NCBI RefSeq assembly: GCF_015354055.1
Contig: NZ_JACHTM010000003.1
Location: forward strand, 124,001-188,000
Reading direction: 5' to 3'
DNA from: Thermaurantiacus tibetensis
Lineage (GTDB): Bacteria; Pseudomonadota; Alphaproteobacteria; Sphingomonadales; Sphingomonadaceae
Length of the DNA: 64,000 nucleotides
Positions 17,564 to 26,961 of this stretch are shown here, piece after piece. The translations under genes and the position numbers were made by a program. The notes under the pieces were generated by a model, which made no database searches, was not told the origin of the DNA, and was given only the letters and a program-made list of their open reading frames with translations. Numbering within the stretch: the stretch's first letter is position 1; each line of letters starts with the position of its first letter.

Positions 17564-18634
17564 ATGCGATCGCTTCTGGTGACCGGCGGGGCAGGCTTCA
17601 TCGGCGCCAACTTCGTGCGCCTGTGGGCGCGCGAGCGGCCCGCGGACCGCATCACCGTGCTCGACGCGCTGACCTACGCCGGCAACCGGGCCAACCTCGC
17701 CAACGTGAAGGCCGAGCTCGTGGTGGGCGACATCCGCGACGAGGCGCTCGTCGACCAGCTGCTCGCAAGCCGGGAGGTGGACACGATCGTCCACTTCGCA
17801 GCCGAGAGCCATGTCGACCGCTCGATCAGCGGGCCCGACGCGTTCGTCGAGACGAATGTCGTCGGTACCCACGCGCTTCTGAAGGCCGCGCGCCGGGCGT
17901 GGCTCGGCGACGGCGCGCGCAGGCCCCACCGCTTCCACCACATCTCGACCGACGAGGTCTACGGCACGCTCGGCCCCGAGGACCCGCCCTTCACCGAGAC
18001 GACGCCCTACGCCCCCAACTCGCCCTACTCGGCCTCGAAGGCGGCCTCGGACCACCTGGTCCGCGCCTACCACCACACCTTCGGGCTCGAGACCACCACG
18101 TCCAACTGCTCGAACAACTACGGGCCGTTCCAGTTCCCGGAGAAGCTCATCCCCCTCTTCCTCCTGAACGCGCTCGAGGGCAGGCCGCTTCCCATCTACG
18201 GCGACGGGATGCAGGTGCGCGACTGGCTCCACGTCGAGGACCATTGCCGCGGGATCATGGCGGTCATCGACCGCGGCCGGCCGGGCGAGACCTACAACAT
18301 CGGCGGCGGCGCCGAGCTTCCCAACCTGGTCGTCATCGACACGCTGTGCCGCGCGATCGACGATGCCTTCGCCGCGGACCCGTCGCTCACCCGGCGCTTC
18401 CCCGACGCGCCGGCCGCGCGCGGCCTGCCCACCGCCAGCCTCAAGACCTTCGTTGCCGACCGGCCCGGCCACGACCGACGCTACGCCATCGACTGCAGCA
18501 AGGCGCGCGACGAGCTCGGCTACGCGCCCCGGCACGACTTCGCCTCTGGCTTCGCGCAGACCGTCGCCTGGTATCTCGCGAACGAGCCCTGGTGGCGGGC
18601 GATCCGCGACGGCAGCTACCGCGCCGCCGCCTGA
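17564..18634 (+). CDS. rfbB: dTDP-glucose 4,6-dehydratase
   Basis: It converts dTDP-glucose to dTDP-4-keto-6-deoxyglucose, the second step of dTDP-rhamnose synthesis. An extended SDR of 356 residues: LLVTGGAGFIGANFV (NAD loop), HFAAESHVDRSI, ISTDEVYGTLG (catalytic Asp-Glu) and YSASKAASDHLV (YxxxK). NNYGPFQFPEKLIPL and IYGDGMQVRDWLHVEDH are RmlB hallmarks. It lies 5.8 kb from rfbACD, behind argS and its SPOR partner, so it may be expressed separately. Its 3' end overlaps the opposing TusA-like gene by 19 bases. Confidence 0.97.
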   Translation: MRSLLVTGGAGFIGANFVRLWARERPADRITVLDALTYAGNRANLANVKAELVVGDIRDEALVDQLLASREVDTIVHFAAESHVDRSISGPDAFVETNVVGTHALLKAARRAWLGDGARRPHRFHHISTDEVYGTLGPEDPPFTETTPYAPNSPYSASKAASDHLVRAYHHTFGLETTTSNCSNNYGPFQFPEKLIPLFLLNALEGRPLPIYGDGMQVRDWLHVEDHCRGIMAVIDRGRPGETYNIGGGAELPNLVVIDTLCRAIDDAFAADPSLTRRFPDAPAARGLPTASLKTFVADRPGHDRRYAIDCSKARDELGYAPRHDFASGFAQTVAWYLANEPWWRAIRDGSYRAAA

Positions 18635-18837
18635 GGGCCGGCCTCCAGCTCGAACCAGCCCGGGCCGGCGGCAAGGAGCATCCAGCCGCGCTCAGCGGCA
18701 AGTGCCGGAATGTCGACCGCGGCGGCCGGGTCGTCGGCAAGCAGGCGGTAGCGGCCGGGACCCGCCTCGCGCACGGCGCGCGCCAGGCGGAGTGCCGGAA
18801 GCGGGCACGCAAGGCCCCGCGCATCGACCAGCCGCAC
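18616..18837 (-). CDS. TusA/SirA-family sulfur-carrier protein
   Basis: A 73-residue protein with the family start RLVDARGLACPLPALRLARA, which carries the CPxP motif whose Cys accepts persulfide sulfur. It has the usual size and a beta-alpha-beta order. Partners in tRNA thiolation or molybdenum-cofactor sulfuration are not encoded beside it, so its exact pathway is open. Its last 19 bases overlap the 3' end of rfbB on the other strand. Confidence 0.82.
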   Translation of the reverse strand: MRLVDARGLACPLPALRLARAVREAGPGRYRLLADDPAAAVDIPALAAERGWMLLAAGPGWFELEAGPQAAAR

Positions 18838-18949
18838 CGTTCGCCTCCCTCCTCCTTCCTTCGCCCTGCGCGCCGCCGCGCCACTTTGCCAGTTGCCGCG
18901 GCCGCCGCGCCGCGCCTAGCAGCGGGCAGGACCAGAGGGGAGACCAGCC

Positions 18950-19849
18950 ATGCCGCGCTCGATGTTCCGTCCCGACCTGCTTGCCGGCCACCGGATCCTG
19001 GTGACCGGGGGCGGCACCGGGCTCGGCCGGTCGATGGCGGAAGCCTTCGCCGCCCATGGCGCGGCCGTCGTCATCTGGGGCCGGCGCGGCCAGGTGCTCG
19101 AGGAGGCGGCAGCCGAGATCCGCGAGGCGACCGGCGGCAGCGTGACCCCGATGGCCGTCGACATCCGCAACCCCGGCGCGATCGACGAGGCGATGCAGGC
19201 GATCTTCGACGAGGCGCCGCTCACCGGTCTCGTCAACAACGCCGCCGGCAACTTCATCAGCCGCACCGAGGACCTTTCCGCCAACGCGTTCAACGCCATC
19301 GCCTCGATCGTGGCGCACGGCACCTTCAACACCACGGTCGCCGCCGGCAAGCGCTGGATCGCGGGGGGGCACAAGGGGAACATCCTCTCGATCGTAACGA
19401 CCTGGGTGTGGAACGGCTCGCCCTTCACCGTGCCCTCGGCCATGTCGAAGGCGGGCGTCGCAGCGATGACCCAGAGCCTCGCCGTCGAATGGGGCCCGAA
19501 GGGCATCCGCGCGAACGCCATCGCGCCCGGCCCCTTCCCCACCAAGGGCGCATGGGAACGGCTGATGCCTGCCCCGCTTGCCGAGAAGCTTGGCGGCGGC
19601 ACGGGCGCGGAGCAGATCCCGCTCAGGCGGCTTGGCGACCATTTCGAGCTCGCCCAGCTCGCCCTCTTCCTCATGGCCGACGAATGCGCCTACCTCACTG
19701 GCGAGATCATCGCGATCGACGGCGGCCAGTGGCTGGTCTCCGCCGGCAACTTCAGCCAGTTCACGAAGCTCGACGACCAGGACTGGGAGATGATCGGCCA
19801 GGCCATTCGGGCGACCAACGCCCGAGACCGCGCCCAGCGCACCACCTGA
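18950..19849 (+). CDS. SDR oxidoreductase, 2,4-dienoyl-CoA reductase-like
   Basis: A 299-residue NAD(P)-dependent short-chain dehydrogenase. It has the cofactor loop ILVTGGGTGLGRSMA, the NNAAGNF block and IRANAIAPGPF near the C-terminus. The usual YxxxK is replaced by a PSAMSKAGVAAMTQSLAVEWG-type segment, the pattern seen in mitochondrial-type 2,4-dienoyl-CoA reductases, where Lys is kept and Tyr lies elsewhere. A role in reducing dienoyl-CoA during unsaturated fatty-acid oxidation is therefore likely, though not proven. It is divergent from the TusA-like gene and stands alone. Confidence 0.82.
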   Translation: MPRSMFRPDLLAGHRILVTGGGTGLGRSMAEAFAAHGAAVVIWGRRGQVLEEAAAEIREATGGSVTPMAVDIRNPGAIDEAMQAIFDEAPLTGLVNNAAGNFISRTEDLSANAFNAIASIVAHGTFNTTVAAGKRWIAGGHKGNILSIVTTWVWNGSPFTVPSAMSKAGVAAMTQSLAVEWGPKGIRANAIAPGPFPTKGAWERLMPAPLAEKLGGGTGAEQIPLRRLGDHFELAQLALFLMADECAYLTGEIIAIDGGQWLVSAGNFSQFTKLDDQDWEMIGQAIRATNARDRAQRTT

Positions 19850-19911
19850 CGCCAGGGCCGACACCCGGTCGCGGTTGACGCTTCCCCCCGCGCGTTTCAA
19901 GGCTTCCGACC

Positions 19912-20397
19912 ATGACGCTCGACCAGTGGCTGCTCCTTGGCTTCGCGTTCCTGGTCTTCCTCGCGGCTGTCGTCGTCTTCGTGATCATCCCGTCGCGGCG
20001 GCGCCGGCTCGTGCGGGTGCCGCCCCCGGAGACGCCGCCCGCCGCGGCGCCCGCCGCTGCGACAGCGCCCCCGGTGGAGACAGCGCCATCGCCCCAGCTC
20101 GCCCCAGAGACCGCAGCCGCCTTCGTGCCGCCGCCTGCCGACGGCCCGCCCGATGACCTCCGGCAGATCAAGGGGATCGGCCCGAAGCTCGCGGCCCGCC
20201 TCGCCGAACTCGGCATCACCCGCTTCCGCCAGATCGCCGACCTGTCGGATGCGGAGCTCGCCGCGCTCGACGCCCGGCTCGGCAGCTTCCAGGGCCGCCC
20301 CGAGCGGGACCGCTGGCGCGAGCAGGCGCGCCTTCTGGCCGAGGGCGACCTCAAGGGGTTCGAACGGCTGCACGGCAGGCTCGGCGACGGCGCTTGA
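19912..20397 (+). CDS. Membrane-anchored helix-hairpin-helix protein
   Basis: A 161-residue protein with one N-terminal transmembrane helix (LLLGFAFLVFLAAVVVFVII), an Arg-rich stop-transfer stretch (PSRRRRLVR), an Ala/Pro linker and a C-terminal helix-hairpin-helix region. That region starts at DDLRQIKGIGPKLAARLAEL, followed by GITRFRQIADLSDAELAALD. This HhH form also occurs at the end of some complex I subunit E proteins and ribosomal L21/L27 extensions, where it is not known to bind DNA. The function is unknown. Its stop overlaps the TTG start of the next gene. Confidence 0.7.
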   Translation: MTLDQWLLLGFAFLVFLAAVVVFVIIPSRRRRLVRVPPPETPPAAAPAAATAPPVETAPSPQLAPETAAAFVPPPADGPPDDLRQIKGIGPKLAARLAELGITRFRQIADLSDAELAALDARLGSFQGRPERDRWREQARLLAEGDLKGFERLHGRLGDGA

Positions 20398-21659
20398 GCC
20401 GGCCCGCGGCACCGGAGGAGCGCACGCCCGCGGCCGACCGGCGGGCGCTCCTCTTCATCGTCCTCCTGGTGTGGATCGACACCCTCTCGTTCGGGCTCGT
20501 CATCCCCGTCCTCCCCAACCTCGTGATGACGCTAGGCCGGGTCTCGCTCTCGGAAGCCTCGGCGATCGGCGGCTGGCTGGTGATGAGCTTCGCTCTCGCC
20601 CAGTTCCTCGCCTCGCCCATCCTCGGCGGCCTCTCCGACCGTTTCGGCCGGCGCCCGGTGCTCCTCGTCTCGAGCGCCGGGCATGCCGTCGCCTTCCTCA
20701 TCGCCGCATTCGCGCCCAACCTCCTCGTGCTCCTCCTCGGCCGGATCATCTCCGGGGCGACGGGTGCCAGCTACTCCACCGCCTACGCCTACATCGCCGA
20801 CGTGACCCCGCCCGAGCGGCGGGCGCAGAACTTCGGGCTGGTCGGCGTCGCCTTCGGGCTCGGGTTCATGGCGGGCCCGGCGCTCGGCGGCCTGCTCGGT
20901 GCACAGGATTACCGGCTCCCCTTCGTCGCTGCCTCGTTCGCCTGCCTCGCCAATTTCGCGCTCGGCTGGTTCGTGCTTCCCGAAAGCCTGCCCGAGCGGC
21001 TCCGGCGGCCCTTCTCGCTCGCCCGTGCGAACCCGTTCGCCACCTTCCGCCGGATCTCGCTGCTTGGCGGCCCGCTCCTCGTGCTCGCAGCCGCCCACTT
21101 CCTCTGGTGGTTCGCGCTCCAGGCGCAGCATTCGATCTGGCCCTATTACACCCAGTATCGCTACGGCTGGTCGCCGCAGGAAGTGGGGCTCTCGCTCGGG
21201 GTCGTCGGCATGCTCTCGGTCATGGTGAACGGCTTCGTCGTGAAGCGCGCGGTAAGACGGCTCGGCGAGGTACGGACGCTCAGGATCGGTCTCCTCGCCG
21301 GCGCGCTCGCCACCGGCCTCTACGCCCTTGCCGATCAGCCGGCGCTTCTCTTCGCTGGAATCCTCGTGGGCTCGCTCGGAGCGCTGGGGCCCGCCTCGCT
21401 CCAGGCGCTCGCCACCTCGATGACGGCGCCGGATGCGCAAGGCGAGCTCCAGGGCGCGCTCAACGCCCTCTCGAGCGTGACCGTCGTGCTCGGCCCTCCC
21501 CTCTATGCCCAGATCTTCGCAAGCGTCTCGGGCGCCGAGCCGTTGCTGCGCCTTCCCGGCGCGCCGTTCCTGCTGGCCTCCTGCCTTGCCGGCGCGGCCT
21601 TCCTCCTCGTCGCGCTGCGGCTCAGGGGCCCGCGCCGGGTGGCCCGCGCCAGCGGCTGA
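20394..21659 (+). CDS. MFS transporter, TCR/Tet type
   Basis: A 421-residue, 12-helix major-facilitator exporter. The loop 2-3 motif is [15 protein letters not shown], the exact motif A pattern of Tet/TCR proteins. [20 protein letters not shown] and [12 protein letters not shown] (motif C, antiporter type) follow. It should exchange a drug or metabolite for protons at the inner membrane. The substrate is unknown and tetracycline resistance should not be assumed. The only suitable start is a TTG at 20394, which overlaps the previous stop (TTGA), so coupling to the HhH gene is likely. Confidence 0.87.
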   Translation: MSRPAAPEERTPAADRRALLFIVLLVWIDTLSFGLVIPVLPNLVMTLGRVSLSEASAIGGWLVMSFALAQFLASPILGGLSDRFGRRPVLLVSSAGHAVAFLIAAFAPNLLVLLLGRIISGATGASYSTAYAYIADVTPPERRAQNFGLVGVAFGLGFMAGPALGGLLGAQDYRLPFVAASFACLANFALGWFVLPESLPERLRRPFSLARANPFATFRRISLLGGPLLVLAAAHFLWWFALQAQHSIWPYYTQYRYGWSPQEVGLSLGVVGMLSVMVNGFVVKRAVRRLGEVRTLRIGLLAGALATGLYALADQPALLFAGILVGSLGALGPASLQALATSMTAPDAQGELQGALNALSSVTVVLGPPLYAQIFASVSGAEPLLRLPGAPFLLASCLAGAAFLLVALRLRGPRRVARASG

Positions 21660-21807
21660 CGGCCGAGGCGTGGTCCGCCCCGGCCGAGGTGCGGCTTCGG
21701 CGCAACAGGGCGCGAGGATCATCCGAACGGGTGTTCATTCCTGGCGCGGCCCTCTTCTCCCGCCGCCCGGTCCCTGATTGCATGGGCACGATGACAGGGA
21801 GCGCACC

Positions 21808-24726
21808 ATGACCCGACCGACCCCGCACCCGCCGGCCTTGCTCGCCGGCACGCTTGTGGCCTCCGTGCTTGCCGCGGCCCCCTCGGCGCCGGCCGCAGCG
21901 CAGGGCGCGTCGGCCCAGGACACCATCGTGGTCACGGGCTCGCGGATCCGCCAGTCGCCGACCGATAGCGCGCTGCCGCTCTCGATCTTCGACCAGACCG
22001 ACCTCAGGCGCGAGAGCATCAACAGCCCCGAGCAGTTCATCGCGCTCCTCACCAGCAACGGCAACGGGCTCGACAACCTTGCCTCCAACGCCGACGTCGT
22101 CTCGGGCCAGGCGCGCGGCAACAACGGCGCCTCGTCGGCCAACCTGCGCAACCAGGGCGCGGCCGCCACCCTCATCCTGCTGAATGGCCGGCGGGTGCCC
22201 GCTCACGGGCTCAACGGCGGCATCGTCGACATCAACCAGATCCCGCTGTTCGCGGTCGAGCGCGTCGAGGTGCTGCGCGACGGTGCGTCCGCCATCTACG
22301 GCACCGACGCGGTGGGAGGCGTCATCAACTTCATCACCCGCACCGATTTCAAGGGCGTGCTGGCCCAGGGCTTCGTCGACGTGACGCAGCAGGGCGGCGG
22401 CAACATCTTCCGCGGCTCGGTGCTGGGCGGCTGGGGAGACGTGGAGGAGCGCGGCATCAACCTCATGGCCGGCGTCTCCGTCTCCGATCACCGGGCGCTC
22501 CGCGGGGACCAGCGGGACTTCGTCAACACCTTCCAGCCGAACCGCGGCCTTTCGCCCGACACCCGCGGCTCGCCGTTTGCCACCATCTTCCCGCTCGGAG
22601 TCGGCCCCAACACGCCGGCCGGCACCATCATCGCGTCCGCCGCAACCGCCCCCTTCATTCCCGGGACCACGATTCGCGCAGGCGCCGGCATCAACGTGCT
22701 CGACCTGCCCGGCCAGCCGGGCTGCGACGCGATCGACGGCATGGGCCCCTATGACGAGCTCCTCTGGGACCTGCCGGGCGCCCGCTTCGCCTGCGCCTGG
22801 GACACGGGACGCGCCGCCGTGCTCCAGCAGCCGATCGAGACGGTCACCTGGATCGGCCGGGCCAGCTTCCGCTTCGGCGACCACCGGCTGTTCGGCGAGG
22901 TGACCGGCTCGGACGCCTCCTCGGCCAAGCGCTTCTCGAACCTCCAGCTGATCCCCAACACGACCACCCAGAACTTCGCCTTCCCGCGCACGGCGCAGAA
23001 CGCCGCCGTCTACGACCGCATCTTCGATGCGCTCCTTGCCGCCTTCCCCGCCGACACCGTGCTCCCAACCCGGCGCGGCCTGCCGATTGCCTACCGCTGG
23101 CGCTGCATCGAGTGCGGCCCGCGCGAGATCAAGACCGAGACCAAGACGCTCAGGACCATGTTCGGCGCCGAAGGACCCTTCCTGTTCGGCTGGGACTACG
23201 AGGGCACGGTCTCCTGGGGCTGGTCGAAGGCGGAGTCGGAGCTCGGCTCGGGCTACTACTACCGCAACACCACCCGCGACCCCGCCGGCAACATCATCGC
23301 CAACGGCATCGTCGATGCGCTGAACACCGGCGTCATCAACCCCTTCCTCTTCCCCGGCCAGACCCAGTCGCAGGAGGCGCTCGCCCTGCTCGAGGCCGCC
23401 TCCGCGCGCGGGGTGGTGCTCTACGGCGGCAAGTTCGGCCTCACGCAGGTGGAGGCGTCGGTCTCGGGTCCGCTCATCCGCCTGCCCCACGGCCGCGTAC
23501 AGGCTGCGCTCGGCATCGACTTCCGGCGCGAGACCTACCGTTTCAACGGCGACCGTCGGGCCGCGACCGCGCGCCCGTTCATCATCGCTGCCCCCTTCGA
23601 CGACGCCAACGCGCTCGACAAGGTAAACCGCGACATCATCGCCGGCTATGCCGAGGTGCTGGTGCCGGTGCTTCCCGGCCTCGACGTGACCGGCGCGGTG
23701 CGGATCGACGACTACACCGGCTTCGGCACCACGACCAACCCCAAGGTTTCGGTGCGCTGGCGGCCGGTGCCGCCCATCATGCTGCGCGGCAGCTACAACA
23801 CCGGCTTCCGCGTGCCGACCTTCAACCAGATCTTCAACGGCACGCTCGAATCCCCCTATTCGGGCCGCGACCTTGCCGACCCGGCCAAGTGCCCGGGCGG
23901 CCAGCCCAACACCGCCATTCCCGGCTGCGAGGTGGTGCAGCCCACCATCCTGACTGGCGGCAAGCCCGACCTTGGCCCCGAGGAGAACCGCCAGTTCAAC
24001 GCCGGGATCGTGTTCGAGCCGCGCGACCGGATCTCGCTTGCCATCGACTACTGGAACATCCGCCGCGAGGGGACGATCCAGCTCCTGCCGCTGCAGCAGA
24101 TCGTGGCAAACTTCCAGCTGTTCCCCGAGCGCTTCATCCGCGACGGCGCGGGCAATCTCGTCACCATCGACCAGCGCTGGGTGAACAGCGGCCAGACCGA
24201 GACATCCGGCCTCGATTTCGTGGGCAGGCTCGGCTTCGACGCGCTCGACGGCCAGTTCCTCGCCGGCTTCGACGGCACGATGCTGCTCAAGAAGCGCTCG
24301 CGCTTCGTGCCGACCGCCGACTTCGGGCCAAGCGAGATCGGGCTCTTCACGTTCAACGGCGACCTCGGCCTGAGGTGGCGGCACAACCTGTTCCTCACCT
24401 ACACCAACGGGCCGTGGACCGCGTCGGTCTCGCAGATCTTCCGGAAAGGCTACCGCAACCAGGTGCTTCCCGGAGTCGCCGCCGGCCGGGTGCGGCCGCC
24501 GGACCTCGTCGAGATCACCGACGACTATGTCATCCACAACGTCTCGCTGGGCTACGAGGTGAGGGACTGGCTCAACCTCACCGTCGGCATCAAGAACCTG
24601 TTCAACGCCGACCCGCCGTTCGCGATCGCCTACGACAGCAACACGGGGGCGGGGAGTTCCTGGGAGCCGCGCGTGGCCGACCCGCGCGGCCGCTCCTTCA
24701 CCCTTCTCGCCGAGTTCCGCTTCTGA
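21808..24726 (+). CDS. TonB-dependent receptor
   Basis: A 972-residue outer-membrane receptor. The signal peptide ends at SAPAAAQG and the TonB-box region is DTIVVTGSRIRQSPTDSALP. The plug carries LILLNGRRVPAHG, VERVEVLRDGASAIYGTDAV and GGVINFITR. A large barrel ends in FTLLAEFRF. The extended loops (for example residues 230-330) are typical of the long sphingomonad-type receptors for organic ligands. No ligand can be named. GGGAG precedes ATG 21808. The alcohol dehydrogenase gene starts 98 bases after it on the same strand, suggesting linked uptake and oxidation. Confidence 0.93.
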   Translation: MTRPTPHPPALLAGTLVASVLAAAPSAPAAAQGASAQDTIVVTGSRIRQSPTDSALPLSIFDQTDLRRESINSPEQFIALLTSNGNGLDNLASNADVVSGQARGNNGASSANLRNQGAAATLILLNGRRVPAHGLNGGIVDINQIPLFAVERVEVLRDGASAIYGTDAVGGVINFITRTDFKGVLAQGFVDVTQQGGGNIFRGSVLGGWGDVEERGINLMAGVSVSDHRALRGDQRDFVNTFQPNRGLSPDTRGSPFATIFPLGVGPNTPAGTIIASAATAPFIPGTTIRAGAGINVLDLPGQPGCDAIDGMGPYDELLWDLPGARFACAWDTGRAAVLQQPIETVTWIGRASFRFGDHRLFGEVTGSDASSAKRFSNLQLIPNTTTQNFAFPRTAQNAAVYDRIFDALLAAFPADTVLPTRRGLPIAYRWRCIECGPREIKTETKTLRTMFGAEGPFLFGWDYEGTVSWGWSKAESELGSGYYYRNTTRDPAGNIIANGIVDALNTGVINPFLFPGQTQSQEALALLEAASARGVVLYGGKFGLTQVEASVSGPLIRLPHGRVQAALGIDFRRETYRFNGDRRAATARPFIIAAPFDDANALDKVNRDIIAGYAEVLVPVLPGLDVTGAVRIDDYTGFGTTTNPKVSVRWRPVPPIMLRGSYNTGFRVPTFNQIFNGTLESPYSGRDLADPAKCPGGQPNTAIPGCEVVQPTILTGGKPDLGPEENRQFNAGIVFEPRDRISLAIDYWNIRREGTIQLLPLQQIVANFQLFPERFIRDGAGNLVTIDQRWVNSGQTETSGLDFVGRLGFDALDGQFLAGFDGTMLLKKRSRFVPTADFGPSEIGLFTFNGDLGLRWRHNLFLTYTNGPWTASVSQIFRKGYRNQVLPGVAAGRVRPPDLVEITDDYVIHNVSLGYEVRDWLNLTVGIKNLFNADPPFAIAYDSNTGAGSSWEPRVADPRGRSFTLLAEFRF

Positions 24727-24824
24727 AGGCGCCTGCCGCGCGGCAAAATGATGGGTGAAACGCAGGCCGCGCTGCCCTACTCTCACGCCAACGGAGCGCA
24801 GGACCGAAGCGAGGGAGCGGACGG

Positions 24825-26957
24825 ATGAAGGCATGGGGATGGCGCGCGGCGCTGCTCGGCGCGGCGGCGGCAGGCGTGGCGGCGCTTTCGGGCCACGGGC
24901 CGGCCGGAGCGCCCGGCAACGCCGCCGCGGCCGAGACCGACGGCATGGCGAAGGCGGGCTCGGCGCATGCCGAGTGGCTCACCTACGGCGGCACCTACGA
25001 CGAGCAGCGCCACTCGCGGCTCGCAGCCATCAACACCTCGAACGTGAGCCGGCTGGGCGTTGCCTGGACCTACGAGCTTTCGACCGGGCGCGGAGTCGAG
25101 GCGACCCCGATCGTCGCCGACGGGGTCATGTACGTGACCTCGGCCTGGTCGGTGCTCCATGCCCTCGATGCGAAGACGGGGCGCGAGCTCTGGGTCCACG
25201 ACCCCGGCGTCGACCGGGCGGTCGGCGCCAAGGCCTGCTGCGATGTCGTCAACCGCGGAGTCGCCATCCGCGACGGCGTCATCTTCCTCGGCGTGCTCGA
25301 CGGCCGCCTCCAGGCGCTCCATGCGAAGACCGGGAAGCTCCTCTGGTCGGTGGTGACGGTCGACCAGTCGAAGCCCTACACCATCACCGGCGCGCCGCGG
25401 GTGGTGAAGGACATGGTCTTGATCGGCAACGGCGGGGCCGAGCTTGGCGTGCGAGGCTACCTCTCCGCCTACGACGTGAAGGACGGCAGCCTGCGCTGGC
25501 GCTTCTATACCGTGCCCAACCCGGAGAAGCGGCCCGATGGTGCGGCTTCCGACGAAGCGCTGGCGCGGATCGCCAACCCGACCTGGGGGGACCGCGGCGC
25601 CTGGACCCGCGACGGCGGCGGCGGCACCGTCTGGGACGCGATCGTCTACGACGAGCCCAATGACCAGGTGATCTTCGGGGTGGGGAACGGCAGCCCCTGG
25701 AACGCCGCCATCCGCGACCCAGACGGGCGGGGCGACAATCTCTTCGTCTCCTCGATCGTCGCGGTCGATGCCGACACCGGGCGCTACCGCTGGCACTACC
25801 AGACCACCCCGCGCGACAACTGGGACTACACCGCCACCCAGACGCTGATCCTCGCCGACCTGCCGCTGGGCGCAAACGGTGCGCCGCGCCGGGTGGTGAT
25901 GCAGGCGCCCAAGAACGGCTTCTTCTACGTGCTCGACGCGAAGACCGGTGCCCTCATCTCGGGCGATGCCTTCGTGCCGATGACCTGGGCGACCGGGCTC
26001 GACCAGAAGGGGCGCCCGATCGAGACGGCCGAGGCGCGCTATGGCGACACGAGCACGCTCATGGCCCCGGGGCCGCTTGGCGCGCACAACTGGCACCCCA
26101 TGGCCTACAGCCCGAGGGAAAGGCTGGTCTTCATCCCGGCCCAGGAGGTGCCGCAGGCGATGCACCGGGATGCGCTGGCGGCAGTCCGGCCGGTCGCCTG
26201 GAACACGGGCGTGGACTTCTCCTCCGGCTTCACCGCGCGCCTGCCCGAGGACACGCTGAAGGCCGTGCGCGCCATGCTGAAAGGCCGGCTCATCGCCTGG
26301 GACCCGGTGGCGCGCAAGCCGCGCTGGACGGTGGAGCACGATGGCCCGTGGAACGGCGGCATCCTTTCGACCGCCGGCGGCCTCGTCTTCCAGGGCACGG
26401 TCAAGGGCGATCTCGTGGCCTACGAGGCGGCAACCGGCCGACCGCTCTGGCGGATGAACCTGAAGTCCGGCATCGCGGCCCCGCCCGTCGCTTACGCAGT
26501 CGACGGCGAGCCGTATCTGGCCGTGGCAACCGGCTGGGGTACCGCCTTCGCGCTGGCCGCCGGCTTCTTCTTCGACCGCGCGGTGCCGCCCAAGCTCGGC
26601 CGCGTGGTTGCTTTCAGGCTCGGCGGCACCGGCACCATCCCCGACCCCGACCTGCCGATGGTGGAGCGCACGCCCAAGGGCCCGGCCTTCGGCACGCCGC
26701 AGATGGTCGAGGCCGGGTTCCTGCACTATTCGCGCAGCTGCGCGGTGTGCCACGGGCCGCTCGCCATCTCGTCTGGCGTGCTGCCCGACCTCCGCTGGTC
26801 CGCCATCACCGCCGACCGCGCCCAATGGGAGGAGGTGGTGCTGAAGGGCGTGCTGGCCGGCAACGGGATGGTGAGCTTCGCGAAGCACCTGACGCCCGCC
26901 GAGAGCGAGGCGATCCGCGCCTACGTGCTCGACCGGGCGAACAACCCGAGCGGCTGA
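24825..26957 (+). CDS. Quinohemoprotein alcohol dehydrogenase (PQQ plus cytochrome c domain)
   Basis: A periplasmic type II alcohol dehydrogenase of 710 residues. After the signal peptide comes an eight-bladed PQQ propeller with W-motifs, the vicinal disulfide KACCDVV (Cys138-139) and the catalytic block NWDYT (Asp334). The residue two after the catalytic Asp is Thr, not the extra Asp of lanthanide-dependent XoxF-type enzymes, so a calcium enzyme is predicted. The C-terminal cytochrome c domain has CAVCH (residues 639-643), and the Met in NGMVSF may be the axial ligand. It passes electrons to the respiratory chain. PQQ biosynthesis genes are not in the window. Confidence 0.93.
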   Translation: MKAWGWRAALLGAAAAGVAALSGHGPAGAPGNAAAAETDGMAKAGSAHAEWLTYGGTYDEQRHSRLAAINTSNVSRLGVAWTYELSTGRGVEATPIVADGVMYVTSAWSVLHALDAKTGRELWVHDPGVDRAVGAKACCDVVNRGVAIRDGVIFLGVLDGRLQALHAKTGKLLWSVVTVDQSKPYTITGAPRVVKDMVLIGNGGAELGVRGYLSAYDVKDGSLRWRFYTVPNPEKRPDGAASDEALARIANPTWGDRGAWTRDGGGGTVWDAIVYDEPNDQVIFGVGNGSPWNAAIRDPDGRGDNLFVSSIVAVDADTGRYRWHYQTTPRDNWDYTATQTLILADLPLGANGAPRRVVMQAPKNGFFYVLDAKTGALISGDAFVPMTWATGLDQKGRPIETAEARYGDTSTLMAPGPLGAHNWHPMAYSPRERLVFIPAQEVPQAMHRDALAAVRPVAWNTGVDFSSGFTARLPEDTLKAVRAMLKGRLIAWDPVARKPRWTVEHDGPWNGGILSTAGGLVFQGTVKGDLVAYEAATGRPLWRMNLKSGIAAPPVAYAVDGEPYLAVATGWGTAFALAAGFFFDRAVPPKLGRVVAFRLGGTGTIPDPDLPMVERTPKGPAFGTPQMVEAGFLHYSRSCAVCHGPLAISSGVLPDLRWSAITADRAQWEEVVLKGVLAGNGMVSFAKHLTPAESEAIRAYVLDRANNPSG

Positions 26958-26961
26958 GACC

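Noticed and set aside
21622-24834. A 1070-codon minus-strand frame opposite the TonB receptor
   Set aside because: Antisense shadow with low-complexity sequence; the plus-strand receptor is complete with signal peptide and C-terminal Phe.
24825-26957. Lanthanide-dependent (XoxF/PedH-type) reading of the PQQ dehydrogenase
   Set aside because: The residue two after the catalytic Asp is Thr (WDYT) rather than the Asp required for lanthanide binding.
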